DNA of 34,492 nucleotides from a virus: positions 1-34,492 of IMG/VR virus record IMGVR_UViG_3300029448_000177; one strand, given 5' to 3'. How positions within the stretch are numbered: the stretch's first letter is position 1; every line of letters begins with the position of its first letter. The notes under the pieces are model-generated. The model saw only the letters and a list, made by a program, of their open reading frames with translations, had not been told where the DNA came from and ran no database searches. A program made the translations under genes and the position numbers. Positions 15,191-25,407 of the stretch are shown piece after piece.

Positions 15191-16315
15191 ATGTATGATA
15201 CTTTAATAGGAAAACAACGAGCGTTGGTTTTTCCTGTTATGTGTAATGGGCATGTTAAAATAGATTACTCGGATAATGTGCCGGATTCGGCTGATGATGT
15301 AGGATATGGCATTTGGTCGCATAGTGGAGATTTTACTTTTGAATCTATTGTTACACCTTATGATATAAATGGTGCTTTTAATACGACTTTGAGAGGAAGA
15401 ACACTTACTGCATCAACAAAGGTTATGCCCAATAGTGGACATGAATCTACTTTGTCTAATTACCAAAGCGAAAAATATTTAGGCGTAGCCGAAGCGATTA
15501 CACATGAAATGAGAATATTTTCTAGCACTAATTTCTATGTTTCATTAAAGAATGCTACTACAACAACTGCTAATCAACCTGCTGAATATAAAATATTAGT
15601 AGGAATCAAATTAAGTAGTGGGGCAGTTGAAGAGTTTTTAACTGATAGTGCTGTTATTTTACCCACTAGAAATAGAACATGGGTATATTCAAATGATAAT
15701 GATTTACATGGTGGTTTTAACGAAGAAGGAAGGATTGAATATGATTTTGCCGCAAAACTAAGTAGTGCTTTTTCTTCGGGTGGAACTTCACTTAGTTGTG
15801 ATTCAGTAGATGCCAATACGATTACAGCCGGAGAGCAATTATACATACAGAATGGCTTCACTTTCACCTCTATAGGAACGGTCAATTCGACGGACACATC
15901 AGCCAACACCATCACACTATCGAGCGCATACGGGGCTAATATCGCTGACGATAGCATCATTTTCCGTAAGACTTATGCCGACCCAACATATATCAACAAT
16001 TCATTTCATATTGCTTGCACATATGCTGAAACTCCTAAAGAATTAAGAATATACTTAAACGGCTTATTGGTTAAAACTGCAACTCATGGGCAATCTGGAA
16101 CATTTTCTTTTGAAGATGAAGATTTATTTATAGGTGCAACAGGTAGTGGTTCAACTGGTAGATTTACTGCAATTACTAATAAACAATTTATGGGAGAAAT
16201 GCACGAAATGTGTTTAACTTCTGTTATTCGTAGAAGGTTTCCATCTACTACTAATTTACTACCAAATTATAACGATACATTGTTTTACTTTAGATTTGAA
16301 GAGGTGGACTTATGA
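15191..16315 (+). CDS. LamG/concanavalin-like tail adhesin
   Basis: 374 residues. The pattern of a LamG-type jelly roll is visible: SGDFTFESIVTPYDI near residue 40, FHIACTYAETPKELRIYLNG with VKTATHG near 275-300, DEDLFIGATGSGSTG near 310, and MGEMHEMCLTSVIRR near 335. LamG domains bind sugars or proteins, so host-receptor binding at the tail tip is likely. A beta module of about 60 residues (roughly 198-260) is inserted before the FHIACTY strand. Its coding DNA (about 15785-15965) has C-ending and TCG/ACG codons unlike the flanks, suggesting acquisition. The start follows TGAGGTGATTAA, and the end overlaps the hub start by 4 bases. Confidence 0.65.
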   Translation: MYDTLIGKQRALVFPVMCNGHVKIDYSDNVPDSADDVGYGIWSHSGDFTFESIVTPYDINGAFNTTLRGRTLTASTKVMPNSGHESTLSNYQSEKYLGVAEAITHEMRIFSSTNFYVSLKNATTTTANQPAEYKILVGIKLSSGAVEEFLTDSAVILPTRNRTWVYSNDNDLHGGFNEEGRIEYDFAAKLSSAFSSGGTSLSCDSVDANTITAGEQLYIQNGFTFTSIGTVNSTDTSANTITLSSAYGANIADDSIIFRKTYADPTYINNSFHIACTYAETPKELRIYLNGLLVKTATHGQSGTFSFEDEDLFIGATGSGSTGRFTAITNKQFMGEMHEMCLTSVIRRRFPSTTNLLPNYNDTLFYFRFEEVDL

Positions 16316-19300
16316 CATTAGATGTTTTTGCCGCAGGTTCAACAACCGCATACAATTTTGATGTTCCGACTAATCCATTGATGACAACTCAAAGAAGTTC
16401 AACCTCTTACACCACAGGAGATGTTTTATTTTCGGCTATTTATACCGATGATAGCGAAGAAAGCGCATACAATGAAGTAATAAGTAGTGCAACTCTTCAA
16501 GCAGAATATGAAAATTTATCAGTGACTAAAGGATATAATATTCATTGTTTTGACACGGTATCATCTACGGGCGTAAGTTTAGCAACGATAGATGCCGCAA
16601 CGGGTTCACCTAATATTAATACTCACTATTACTTTGTTTTAATTCATTCCGACGACCACTTAAAACACCATTTTGCTAGAATTACAGAGATTAAAACAAG
16701 TGATGTATTAGGAGATTCTTTTGACTTTGAACCAAAATTAGGAAATGAAATTGCTCAAGGAACTAAATTTAAGTTATACAAAGGGCCAGCAATTACTTCA
16801 AAAGGTGTTGCTTTTTCAGCAGGTATTAAGCAAGACTTAAAGGCTTCATTACATGTAGCAAGACCCCACTTTTGGTTTGTTGATTCATTAGATAAAAAAG
16901 ATGAATTAGACCATAATACTAAATATTTTGCGAGAGTTCATGCAGAAGGAGATGGCTCAAGCGTTACTTTAAATTCAGCACAAGATAAAGTAACTTTTGT
17001 AACCGTTACTAATTATGGGCAAGTAGTGGTAGATTACAGTAAATATTCTTTAAACGCTAGCATTTCAGATAATTTAAGAACACAAGATGCAATAGCAACT
17101 TATACTTTTAATGAAAGTGGTGGCGGAACACCAGCATTAGGAACTCAAAATGATGCTGATTATGATACTTTTGCACCAAACGCAAGAAGAGATACTAATA
17201 ATTTAATTAACGATACTGCTGCTTATGAGTTTAAAGGCCCAACAAGATATTTACATTATGACTATTCTCCAACTAAAAATAATTCTACGGCTAATATAGT
17301 AGATTTAGAAATAGAAGAATCTATTGGTAAAAAGAGTGGGTTTGCAGAAGTAAAAATAGCAGATTCTTATAGAATACTTTCTAAAAAAATAAATACACAC
17401 GACCCTTTAAGAATCCGACACATGATTCATAGGGGTGATTTTAATGATTGGGTTTCATTAGGGGTAACAATAAGTGCATTTAAAGATGTAAATGGAGATA
17501 ACGAATCGAGATATGATATGAATACTCCTGTGGACTTAACAATTTACTTTAATGTTGGGGATGAAGTATTAGTAGGTTCAACTATTTACATTTTAGATAC
17601 TGTCGAATCTACAAGATTAAGATTTAAGTTACGCAATAGAGCAGAAAATGAATCATCTTGGGCTATTCTTAGTAGCAATAATTCTATCCCTGCTGATACA
17701 ATAGTATATAGAAGGGCTTGGAATACAACAGACGGAACTCTTTTAACTGGAATGAAAATGCTTGACAGTAGGCAAGACAATTTATATGTTTCTTTAATTA
17801 GTGATAAGTTTTCTCAATTAGAAGCGGAAGTAAGTTCATACATTGGAGAAACTGGTTTGCTTACATTATCTTTCGCTACACAAGCATATGACAGTGCTAC
17901 TGCATTAGACCAAATGACAGGACAATATATCATATATAATGAAAAGTTAAATGGTAGAATAACTCGATTAAGGCAAGAAAAAGAAGGTGGGCAAACAATC
18001 ATGCTCGCCAATGGTGCTGATAAACTAAGAGAACTACTTGACCCTATTATTGAAAAGAATACATTATTCTCAAAAGACATTGTTTATTCTACCAACAGCC
18101 CATATAATAAATTAACAGCACTTGGAGTAAATCTTACTACCACTTTTGATAGTGCTGTATTGACTGTAAGTGGGGATATTACATTAACAGCAGGAGAAAA
18201 AATATTTGCTAAAACCGCAAGTGGTAGTTTTGTTTATTTGGGAGATGTTAATGCAACAGGAGATTTTACTTCAAGTAGTGCGGCGGCTTTAACAATGGTA
18301 GCAAAAGGAGAAGTTACTACTAAAGCAGGATATAAAGCATCAACTAAATATACTGTTTTTAATAAAGCATTATCAACCAATTCTTTCGTAAGTTCCTCTA
18401 CAAGTTTATATGGAACAGCAAATAAAGGTCTTTTCTTTGAAAGTGGAACAAAAATAGTTGCTGGTGCTGAAACCGAAAATCTTACTGGTTCATCAATAAA
18501 TACAGCAAATCCAAATGCAAGAGGATATTATTTAAGTGAAGCAAAGAATATGAAATCAGATGAATTGTTTCAAGCAAGGCTAGATGATAATGCTTCTAGT
18601 AAATCTTACGCTACCTTTGATACAATTAATACTTTAATTGATTTTAATATATTATCTATTGAAGAATCAAACGGAAATCAGATAGTTGAGATTGCACCAC
18701 ATATCCCTTTGGCATTAGGCAGAGTAGAAGTTAATTGGGCTAATACTCAAGATGTTGGAACTACTACCTCATTAGGAAACACTACTGCCGCTATCAATGC
18801 AGGGGATAGGTATATAGTTTGTCAAACCTTTACGGTATTATCTAATACAACTGATAAAAGAAAATTTCATGGAAACCCTGTTTATTTAGCAGGAACTTTT
18901 GTTGGGTATATTATTCAAGCAAATTTCTTTGGAGGTAATAGTAATGTCCGAATATATGTAGATAGAGATTTACCTGCAACTGACTCTGGAACTGCCATTA
19001 CTACTTTAGCCGGTGATTCTACCTATAATGAAACAACTAAATTAACTCACGAACTTGCTTTATTAAATGGCGCACATTTACATGGAGGTAAAATAATCGG
19101 CCCATTACACCCAACAAGAAATGCAACTGCTTCTGTTGATGGTGCTTATTCTTTACTTGATATGCCTTTACATTATGGTGGAGGTTCTTTCTCAAAAACT
19201 TTAACTGATAGAAATGGAAGCCCGCATTATAGAATAATTAACTTAGAAAAAGGAATTATTCATAAACACAAACCAACATATAGTAGTTATGGAACAATTG

Positions 19301-22300
19301 CTAATTTAGGATATTATGAAGATAAGCCATCAAAAGTTCCGTATTATGCTTCTTCTTATAAGTTTAATCCGGGTTTTTATATAGATAGTGGATTAAAAGA
19401 AAATATAACAGGAGTAGGTAAAACTGATGATGTTAAGAGATTACAAACATTAATAGAAAGTAGAGGTTATTATCCACCAAGCGGCTCAATGTTTTTTGAT
19501 ACAAATGTTCATGGTGGAGGAACAAATAGCATTGATAGTGCCGAAATATATTTACTACCGCCCGACCCATATACTAATACCTCTAGTTTAAAAACACCAT
19601 ATGTCACAAAAGATATATTATGGCAACCCGATACTAAAATTTCAAGAATGTTTTTATTTGTCAATTCTGACTTAATTCCTTATTCATCTACTAGAAAAGA
19701 TAGTTTATTAAATACTACTACTAGAGATATTACTAAATATAATTTACTTGCTTTAACAGAAAACTCATTGGTAGAGTTTTCGGAGACAAAAGATAATGAA
19801 GCCACTGTAAGTAAAACAGTTAATTTTAAGGATGGTAACTATTCGTCTTCTTCAATACTTTCGAGTGAAAAAACTCTTTCTTCATTAACCAGATTTGGTT
19901 TAATGAGACTTACTGAACTTTGTTTCGATTGGGCATTTAATCAATTTGACCCTGAAAACCCACCGAGTAAAAATAGAACTCTACCAGTTTTTTACTATCC
20001 ACATTTAGAAATAACTAGTCTTGGAACTATTGCTTCAATCAGTGGAACTGATATAACCTATGATGCTAATATTAGTTCTTCTACTGCTGTTGGTAATCAT
20101 ATTCTTGATAGTGAAGGTCGTTTTATTGGAACTGTTGGTAGTATTGCTTTAGCCGGTGGAGTTACAGTAATAACTTGCTCTGCCGATGCAATTAAAACAA
20201 ATGGAAATGCTTATTATAATGGTGCCGGAAAACAAATAATTGTTGCTTCTAATGAACATAAAGCGTTAATTAGAGGACATGGTAGCACTGATTCTTTTAC
20301 TAATTTTGATGATGAAATACATATGCTTAGAAGTGCCGCAATCAATTTTGCTGGAACTGAAACTAGCAGTAGTGCTACTTCTTTAGGATATGGGGATAAT
20401 GGAACAAGATTTGCTGTAAAATATGGAAGAGTATTAGGTAATGGAAGCACAGTTCCCCATGATACTAAAAAACATAATACCTTTTCTCCGATTGATTTAG
20501 ACCCTGATGTGCCATTAGGTCAAACTGGTGCTTCTGTTTCAAATCATCCTTCAAAGATTTTAGAACTTTTTGATGGAATAGGAACTTTTGAAAGCACAGC
20601 CGCCGCAGCAAACGCTCAATTATTTAATAAAGCATGGCTACCAGTTTTCTTAGATAGATTTTCAATTGAAGATGGAACTTCTTTGGCTGATGCTGGAATG
20701 GTTGGTGCTTCAATTACAGGGGCAACAATGTATAGCGATACTGTTGGAACTGATTTATCAATTATAGGATATGCTTTAAGTGATAGATTCGCAGATAAAG
20801 AAACAAACGAATCAGTAAAGACAGTTTCGGGAGGAACATTAGATTACAATAAGTTTGCTGATGGAGTTATGTTAGCATTTAAACCAAGATTAAAAATAAA
20901 TGTGAGTTACTTAAACAGCACAGATGCCGCTACAGGTAATACTACTATCAAAAGATACTTTATTCCTGCTTCGGGAGAACATACATGGCTAAAGTTTGTT
21001 AATTTAACAGGAACTTATTTAGCATCTTCAATTGGTTCATATGTTGCTAATGATGGAACAGTTGGTAGTTTATCGGCTGATAATACAAAAAGCCTTTTTG
21101 AGTCTGTTCCGACAACACTTGCATATGTTATTTCACATGAAATAGATAGAAGTAATGGCACTGAAACTCACATTATAGTAACCGATAGAACATTAGCCAC
21201 AGACCATTACAGAATCTTACAACCAAATCATACTTGCACATATGAGTTCTCTCCAAAGAATATTTCACTAAATACTTTATCTTCGGAATACACTAAAAAA
21301 CCATATCAAGATTCTATGTATGAAGGAATAAACGCTTATCAATTACAAAATGCTATGGGTGATAGAGATTTACAAGGAAATAATGAAGGTATTCTTTCTA
21401 TGTATGTTGCAGTAGATATAGAAAATCTTTCATCGGCACAAGAAACTATTGTTAAAGTTGGTGCATTAGATACAATGTTATTAGATAAAGGTGGTAGGTA
21501 TTGTATGAGTGATGGGCAGACTACTTATGCTACCGATTTAAGTTACAATTCTAATTCTTCAATAGGAAAAGAATTAACTTTGGGTGAAATGAAAGAGACT
21601 CTTGGAGTAGTTTCTGTTTCTGAGATTACTTCATTAACTATTGGTGGAGAATCACCTATTGATACTGGTTCTAAAAGGGCTATGATTGGTTCTGTTGTAA
21701 GTATTTGTAATGAAACTGAAGACCTATTAGAAGAACTATTTGAAGAACAAAACACCTCTTTTGCTATTACAAGAGAGGACTACCCTCTATTTGTAGCACC
21801 TAATTTTGACGGTATTAGTTTATTCCAAGCAATAAACTTTTTACTACAAAAGAAAGATAAGACTCTAATACAAACAGAAGATACTTTTACAATTAAAAAT
21901 AAAGAGAGTTCTGACTTCTATACTAATTTGCTTATTAGCGATAATGGAGATATTCGTATTTATGAATATCAAGTATTAGATAGCACATTTGATGAATATA
22001 ATGAAATTATAGTTCATGGAAAATCTCATAAGTCTAAGAGACAAGATTTGAGAAGCGTGAAAAAAATAGGCAGAAAATCATTAAAGGTCTTTGAAAGGAA
22101 ACTATCTACCCAAGAAGAAGTAGATACAAGGGCGAAAGAATTACTTAGACTACATCAAGCAGATAATAAGAAACTTAAAATTAAAGTTGGACATGCTAAT
22201 ATTAGTCAAATTAAAGTCGGAGATATTGTAGATGTTGAAATAAAACAAGAAAACATTCCTAGAAACCAATATTTAGTTTTGGAGATAACTCATTCTATTA

Positions 22301-22605
22301 CAGGGCTAATGGAATTAGAATTAGGAAAATACACTACTAATATGGAAGATAGATTTTCCGAACTTTCTATTGATGTAGATACTGCCCAAACTCAACAAAA
22401 CAATACAAGTAATGAATTAAATATTGGTCTTGGCTTTTTAGAAACCATTAAAATTAAACCATTACGACTATTAGTTCGTAAAAGAACAACAACAGGTTCA
22501 ATGACGCTTGGTTTCACGACAGCGTTAAATACCGGAACCGCACCACTTGGATTTACAGGTGGGGCTTCAATCGTCTATACTGACTTAGTGGAGGAAGAAT
22601 TTTGA
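16312..22605 (+). CDS. Giant baseplate hub / tail tip protein
   Basis: 2097 residues, ATGA overlap with the adhesin gene, GAGGTGG upstream. Residues 1-250 are FN3-like beta domains. About 328-385 (VDLEIEESIGKKSGFAEVKI to DPLRIRHMIHRGD) and 490-600 (LEAEVSSYIGETGLLTLSF to YIIYNEKLNGRITRL) look like the first hub domains of gp27/Tal-type proteins. About 1800-2030 (FDGISLFQAINFLLQKKDKT, then VKVGDIVDVEIKQE-like strands) looks like the closing hub domains. The roughly 1200 residues between are beta-rich and probably form an exposed spike or receptor-binding part. The protein would close the tail and hold fibres. No peptidase or glycosidase motif was recognised. The domain reading is by eye. Confidence 0.7.
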   Translation: MTLDVFAAGSTTAYNFDVPTNPLMTTQRSSTSYTTGDVLFSAIYTDDSEESAYNEVISSATLQAEYENLSVTKGYNIHCFDTVSSTGVSLATIDAATGSPNINTHYYFVLIHSDDHLKHHFARITEIKTSDVLGDSFDFEPKLGNEIAQGTKFKLYKGPAITSKGVAFSAGIKQDLKASLHVARPHFWFVDSLDKKDELDHNTKYFARVHAEGDGSSVTLNSAQDKVTFVTVTNYGQVVVDYSKYSLNASISDNLRTQDAIATYTFNESGGGTPALGTQNDADYDTFAPNARRDTNNLINDTAAYEFKGPTRYLHYDYSPTKNNSTANIVDLEIEESIGKKSGFAEVKIADSYRILSKKINTHDPLRIRHMIHRGDFNDWVSLGVTISAFKDVNGDNESRYDMNTPVDLTIYFNVGDEVLVGSTIYILDTVESTRLRFKLRNRAENESSWAILSSNNSIPADTIVYRRAWNTTDGTLLTGMKMLDSRQDNLYVSLISDKFSQLEAEVSSYIGETGLLTLSFATQAYDSATALDQMTGQYIIYNEKLNGRITRLRQEKEGGQTIMLANGADKLRELLDPIIEKNTLFSKDIVYSTNSPYNKLTALGVNLTTTFDSAVLTVSGDITLTAGEKIFAKTASGSFVYLGDVNATGDFTSSSAAALTMVAKGEVTTKAGYKASTKYTVFNKALSTNSFVSSSTSLYGTANKGLFFESGTKIVAGAETENLTGSSINTANPNARGYYLSEAKNMKSDELFQARLDDNASSKSYATFDTINTLIDFNILSIEESNGNQIVEIAPHIPLALGRVEVNWANTQDVGTTTSLGNTTAAINAGDRYIVCQTFTVLSNTTDKRKFHGNPVYLAGTFVGYIIQANFFGGNSNVRIYVDRDLPATDSGTAITTLAGDSTYNETTKLTHELALLNGAHLHGGKIIGPLHPTRNATASVDGAYSLLDMPLHYGGGSFSKTLTDRNGSPHYRIINLEKGIIHKHKPTYSSYGTIANLGYYEDKPSKVPYYASSYKFNPGFYIDSGLKENITGVGKTDDVKRLQTLIESRGYYPPSGSMFFDTNVHGGGTNSIDSAEIYLLPPDPYTNTSSLKTPYVTKDILWQPDTKISRMFLFVNSDLIPYSSTRKDSLLNTTTRDITKYNLLALTENSLVEFSETKDNEATVSKTVNFKDGNYSSSSILSSEKTLSSLTRFGLMRLTELCFDWAFNQFDPENPPSKNRTLPVFYYPHLEITSLGTIASISGTDITYDANISSSTAVGNHILDSEGRFIGTVGSIALAGGVTVITCSADAIKTNGNAYYNGAGKQIIVASNEHKALIRGHGSTDSFTNFDDEIHMLRSAAINFAGTETSSSATSLGYGDNGTRFAVKYGRVLGNGSTVPHDTKKHNTFSPIDLDPDVPLGQTGASVSNHPSKILELFDGIGTFESTAAAANAQLFNKAWLPVFLDRFSIEDGTSLADAGMVGASITGATMYSDTVGTDLSIIGYALSDRFADKETNESVKTVSGGTLDYNKFADGVMLAFKPRLKINVSYLNSTDAATGNTTIKRYFIPASGEHTWLKFVNLTGTYLASSIGSYVANDGTVGSLSADNTKSLFESVPTTLAYVISHEIDRSNGTETHIIVTDRTLATDHYRILQPNHTCTYEFSPKNISLNTLSSEYTKKPYQDSMYEGINAYQLQNAMGDRDLQGNNEGILSMYVAVDIENLSSAQETIVKVGALDTMLLDKGGRYCMSDGQTTYATDLSYNSNSSIGKELTLGEMKETLGVVSVSEITSLTIGGESPIDTGSKRAMIGSVVSICNETEDLLEELFEEQNTSFAITREDYPLFVAPNFDGISLFQAINFLLQKKDKTLIQTEDTFTIKNKESSDFYTNLLISDNGDIRIYEYQVLDSTFDEYNEIIVHGKSHKSKRQDLRSVKKIGRKSLKVFERKLSTQEEVDTRAKELLRLHQADNKKLKIKVGHANISQIKVGDIVDVEIKQENIPRNQYLVLEITHSITGLMELELGKYTTNMEDRFSELSIDVDTAQTQQNNTSNELNIGLGFLETIKIKPLRLLVRKRTTTGSMTLGFTTALNTGTAPLGFTGGASIVYTDLVEEEF

Positions 22606-22982
22606 TAACTGACCTATTACGAAACAAACTTGCAGAATACATAGTAGCAATAGTAAATGATGCCGATGCCGAAGGAGATGTAGGATTAGGTGGTAATTCA
22701 ACAAGTCCTGCCGCAACTGCTTTAGATGTGCCATTAAGCATATCTACTTCTCAATATGTAGCGACTCGTTCCGATGATAATGTAATAGAAATTAAGTTAT
22801 CCGTAGAAGGTGCAAATATTACAGGAAAAGTTATTAGAGAAGCAAGTTTTGGGGCAAATGAGAATAATTTTTTAAGTGACGGAACTGATGATATTATGAT
22901 TTCAAGAGTTAATTTTGCAGGAGTTGGCCCATTTGCATCTAATGAACTATTAGAAATCTTTTTAGTGATAGAGGTGGAATAA
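22602..22982 (+). CDS. Tail fibre/baseplate accessory protein
   Basis: 126 residues, starting with TTG that overlaps the hub stop codon (TTGA), with GGAGGAAG 8 bases upstream. An N-terminal helix (LLRNKLAEYIVAIVNDADAE) is followed by a beta-rich part ending in VIEIKLSVEGANITGKVIRE and NELLEIFLVIEVE. Paired strands with an intervening I-x-E-A/G-x-F motif resemble small tail proteins that attach fibres to baseplates in other tailed viruses. The assignment is tentative and leans on position between hub and fibre. Confidence 0.55.
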   Translation: MITDLLRNKLAEYIVAIVNDADAEGDVGLGGNSTSPAATALDVPLSISTSQYVATRSDDNVIEIKLSVEGANITGKVIREASFGANENNFLSDGTDDIMISRVNFAGVGPFASNELLEIFLVIEVE

Positions 22983-22983
22983 G

Positions 22984-24825
22984 ATGACAGCAACAGAACA
23001 AAACCCGCATAAAATATCAACCGCAGGAACAGGAACTTCTTTAGCCGCAATTACAGACGCTTCGGATTTTCCCCATACAGGTTTAATTAAAGGTCTTTCT
23101 CAAATGGCAAGACAAAACATTGTTGTTAGAAATAACACAAATGATTTCGATATTACTCAATCTTCTGATGGAACAACTGTAACTGTGGGGGCTGGAAGTT
23201 ATTTGAGAGATGGTAAATTATATACTGCTCAATACAAAACAGGAACTACTGCCGCTTCTTTTACATACGGGGCAAGTGAATTAATTACAACATATGATAA
23301 AGGCTATCATATGATTGTAATTGACATAAATAACTTTATATTAGTAAGGAAGCCGGTAGCAGCGAATAAAGTTCCTGACTATACCGTAGGAGATACAATT
23401 ATTGCTATTTATGAATATTCCTCAACTACTTCTGGGCTAAATAGACTTGTTCAATACTTAACAACTGATAAAGTAGAAAACAGTTTAAGTATTGCGTATA
23501 ATGGCGGAGGAACAGTTTATACAGAAGCATTATCAATTGAATCTTCTGCTTCGGGAGATGTAACTATTGAGGGTAAAGTATCGGATAAAGATATTATTTT
23601 TAAAGCAAATGATGGTGGGGCTTCTACTGAAATTATGAGAATTGATTCTTCTGTAAGTAGAGTTGGTATTGGAACTAATACACCAACTGCTAAGTTACAT
23701 GTTACCGATAGCGGTTCCGGCGACCATTTACTTCTTGAAGGAACTTTAGGAAGTTCTACTACATCAGCACCTAATTTGGTTTTATTTAGAAATGGTGCTG
23801 ATGCGGCGGCTGATATTGATGATGCTGATTTAATAGGGCAAATTGTTTTTAGAGGTGAAAATGATAATAGCACACCTCAAGAAGTAAATTATGCTACAAT
23901 AGAAGCAGGTATGGATGATACAACCGATGGTAGCGAAGACGGGCATATAACTTTTAATTTAATAGAAGCGGGTGCTCTTACGGAGTTTATGAGATTAAGG
24001 TCGGCTACAAGAGATGTAGTAGTTAATGAACAAGCCGATGATATAGATTTTAGATGTGAAGGTAGTTCGGATGTTAATTTATTATTTGTTGATGCTTCTG
24101 CTGATAAAGTAGGAATTGGCCTCAATACACCTAAAACTAAATTAACAGTAGAAGGTGCAATTACTCTAAAAGAACAAGCAAGTGCTGATACTGATACTGC
24201 GGCTTACGGCCAATTATGGACTAAAACTGCTACTCCAAATGAACTGTATTTTACCAATGATGCAGGTAATGATATTCAATTGACAAACGGGGCAACAGGC
24301 CCACTATTAACAGGAAAACATACAATTTGGATTCCCGCTTCTTCTATGACTCCAACTACAACTGCCGGTTGTGCTAATTTGGTTTTAGTTGAAATGACCG
24401 CAGGTAGGCCGGAATTACAAGTATTAGATTTTGCGGCTGATGCTGACGACCACGCTCAATTTACTGTTGCTTTTCCTAAATCATGGAATGAAGGAGCAGT
24501 GAACTTTCAGCCATTTTGGACTGTTACTGGAACAAATACAGGAGATGTCGAATGGAATTTAACTGGCACAAGTATTGCCAATAGCGGAGTAATAAATACC
24601 GCCTATCCTTCTGCTAGTGTTTCGGCGGGAGTTGCTCATAGTGGAACAAGTAATGATTTGAATGTTGGTGCTGTATGCGGTGGTTTAACAATAGGAAACG
24701 CCGCAGTAGATACAGTTACTTATTTTAAATTATCAAATGATACTGGTTCATCTACTCAAACAGGAGTAGCAAGACTAGTTGGAATTAAACTATTTTACGA
24801 TATTGTTGCGGGGAATGACGAATGA
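22984..24825 (+). CDS. Tail fibre protein
   Basis: 613 residues. Residues 1-170 form an attachment domain like the N-terminus of many fibres (GLSQMARQNIVVRNNTNDF, then VTVGAGSYLRDGKLYTAQ). The shaft contains two copies of a fibre repeat: VGIGTNTPTAKLHVTD near 229-245 and VGIGLNTPKTKLTVEG near 378-395. The C-terminal 140 residues are a beta sandwich (HTIWIPASSMTPTTTAGC, then FQPFWTVTGTNTGDVEWNL) that likely forms the knob contacting the host. The start follows GAGGTGGAATAAG. Its 3' end overlaps the next gene as ATGA. Confidence 0.75.
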   Translation: MTATEQNPHKISTAGTGTSLAAITDASDFPHTGLIKGLSQMARQNIVVRNNTNDFDITQSSDGTTVTVGAGSYLRDGKLYTAQYKTGTTAASFTYGASELITTYDKGYHMIVIDINNFILVRKPVAANKVPDYTVGDTIIAIYEYSSTTSGLNRLVQYLTTDKVENSLSIAYNGGGTVYTEALSIESSASGDVTIEGKVSDKDIIFKANDGGASTEIMRIDSSVSRVGIGTNTPTAKLHVTDSGSGDHLLLEGTLGSSTTSAPNLVLFRNGADAAADIDDADLIGQIVFRGENDNSTPQEVNYATIEAGMDDTTDGSEDGHITFNLIEAGALTEFMRLRSATRDVVVNEQADDIDFRCEGSSDVNLLFVDASADKVGIGLNTPKTKLTVEGAITLKEQASADTDTAAYGQLWTKTATPNELYFTNDAGNDIQLTNGATGPLLTGKHTIWIPASSMTPTTTAGCANLVLVEMTAGRPELQVLDFAADADDHAQFTVAFPKSWNEGAVNFQPFWTVTGTNTGDVEWNLTGTSIANSGVINTAYPSASVSAGVAHSGTSNDLNVGAVCGGLTIGNAAVDTVTYFKLSNDTGSSTQTGVARLVGIKLFYDIVAGNDE

Positions 24826-25292
24826 GTTTTGGTTATTCTATTCTTGGTTTTGGTGCTTATCCAACGAGAGGTGAGCCGGATGTTTCAAATGTTTTAATTG
24901 AAGACGAAAACGGAAACGACAATTGTTACACTAAAGTAGAAAACTCAAGTGGTTCTAATGCTACTACACATAATCATGCTTTTACTGGTGGTGTTGAATT
25001 AGTTGGTGGAGTTTCGGGAGGATATACAATGACTTTAAAATTAAATTCTTCATTTACAGGTAATGCTGCGGCTTATGCTTGGTCTATTACAGAAGTAGAT
25101 GACCCGTTAAACATGGTTTCTATTTCAACTACTAGTTCTAGTTCTGCTGATTTTGATGCAGTATTTACTGTAGCGGCAGGTGCGGCTCAAGGGCTACCTC
25201 CTGCTAATTACACTTTTGCACTGGCTGTAACAGGAACAAATACAAACACCATTACCACAACATATACTAATGTTGTTATGCTAGTTCCGTGA
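24822..25292 (+). CDS. Possible fibre tip or fibre accessory protein
   Basis: 156 residues with an ATGA overlap with the fibre gene. The start is Gly/aromatic (FGYSILGFGAYP); most of the rest is a predicted Ig-like beta domain (YTMTLKLNSSFTGNAAAYAW to PPANYTFALAVTGTNTNTI). Ser/Thr/Asn content is very high, as in surface-exposed virion proteins. No family is recognised. The position at the end of the tail module suggests a host-range determinant or fibre cap. Confidence 0.55.
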   Translation: MSFGYSILGFGAYPTRGEPDVSNVLIEDENGNDNCYTKVENSSGSNATTHNHAFTGGVELVGGVSGGYTMTLKLNSSFTGNAAAYAWSITEVDDPLNMVSISTTSSSSADFDAVFTVAAGAAQGLPPANYTFALAVTGTNTNTITTTYTNVVMLVP

Positions 25293-25297
25293 TTACT

Positions 25298-25402
25298 ATG
25301 TCTAAAGAAGAACTAATTAGAAATATAGCACTTGGTATTATTGTAATAAGTTATCCTTTATCTATGTATTTTGGTCATATTATTTATTGCGAAATGTGTT
25401 GA
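25298..25402 (+). CDS. Micro membrane protein
   Basis: 34 residues, ATG 25298, with a short charged start MSKEELIRN and then one hydrophobic segment (IALGIIVISYPLSMYFGHII) and two cysteines in the last seven residues. No clear Shine-Dalgarno is seen. Position after the fibre genes and before the end of the operon is where lysis or egress genes may lie, but nothing proves this. It could be a chance frame. Confidence 0.35.
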   Translation: MSKEELIRNIALGIIVISYPLSMYFGHIIYCEMC

Positions 25403-25407
25403 TAGTT

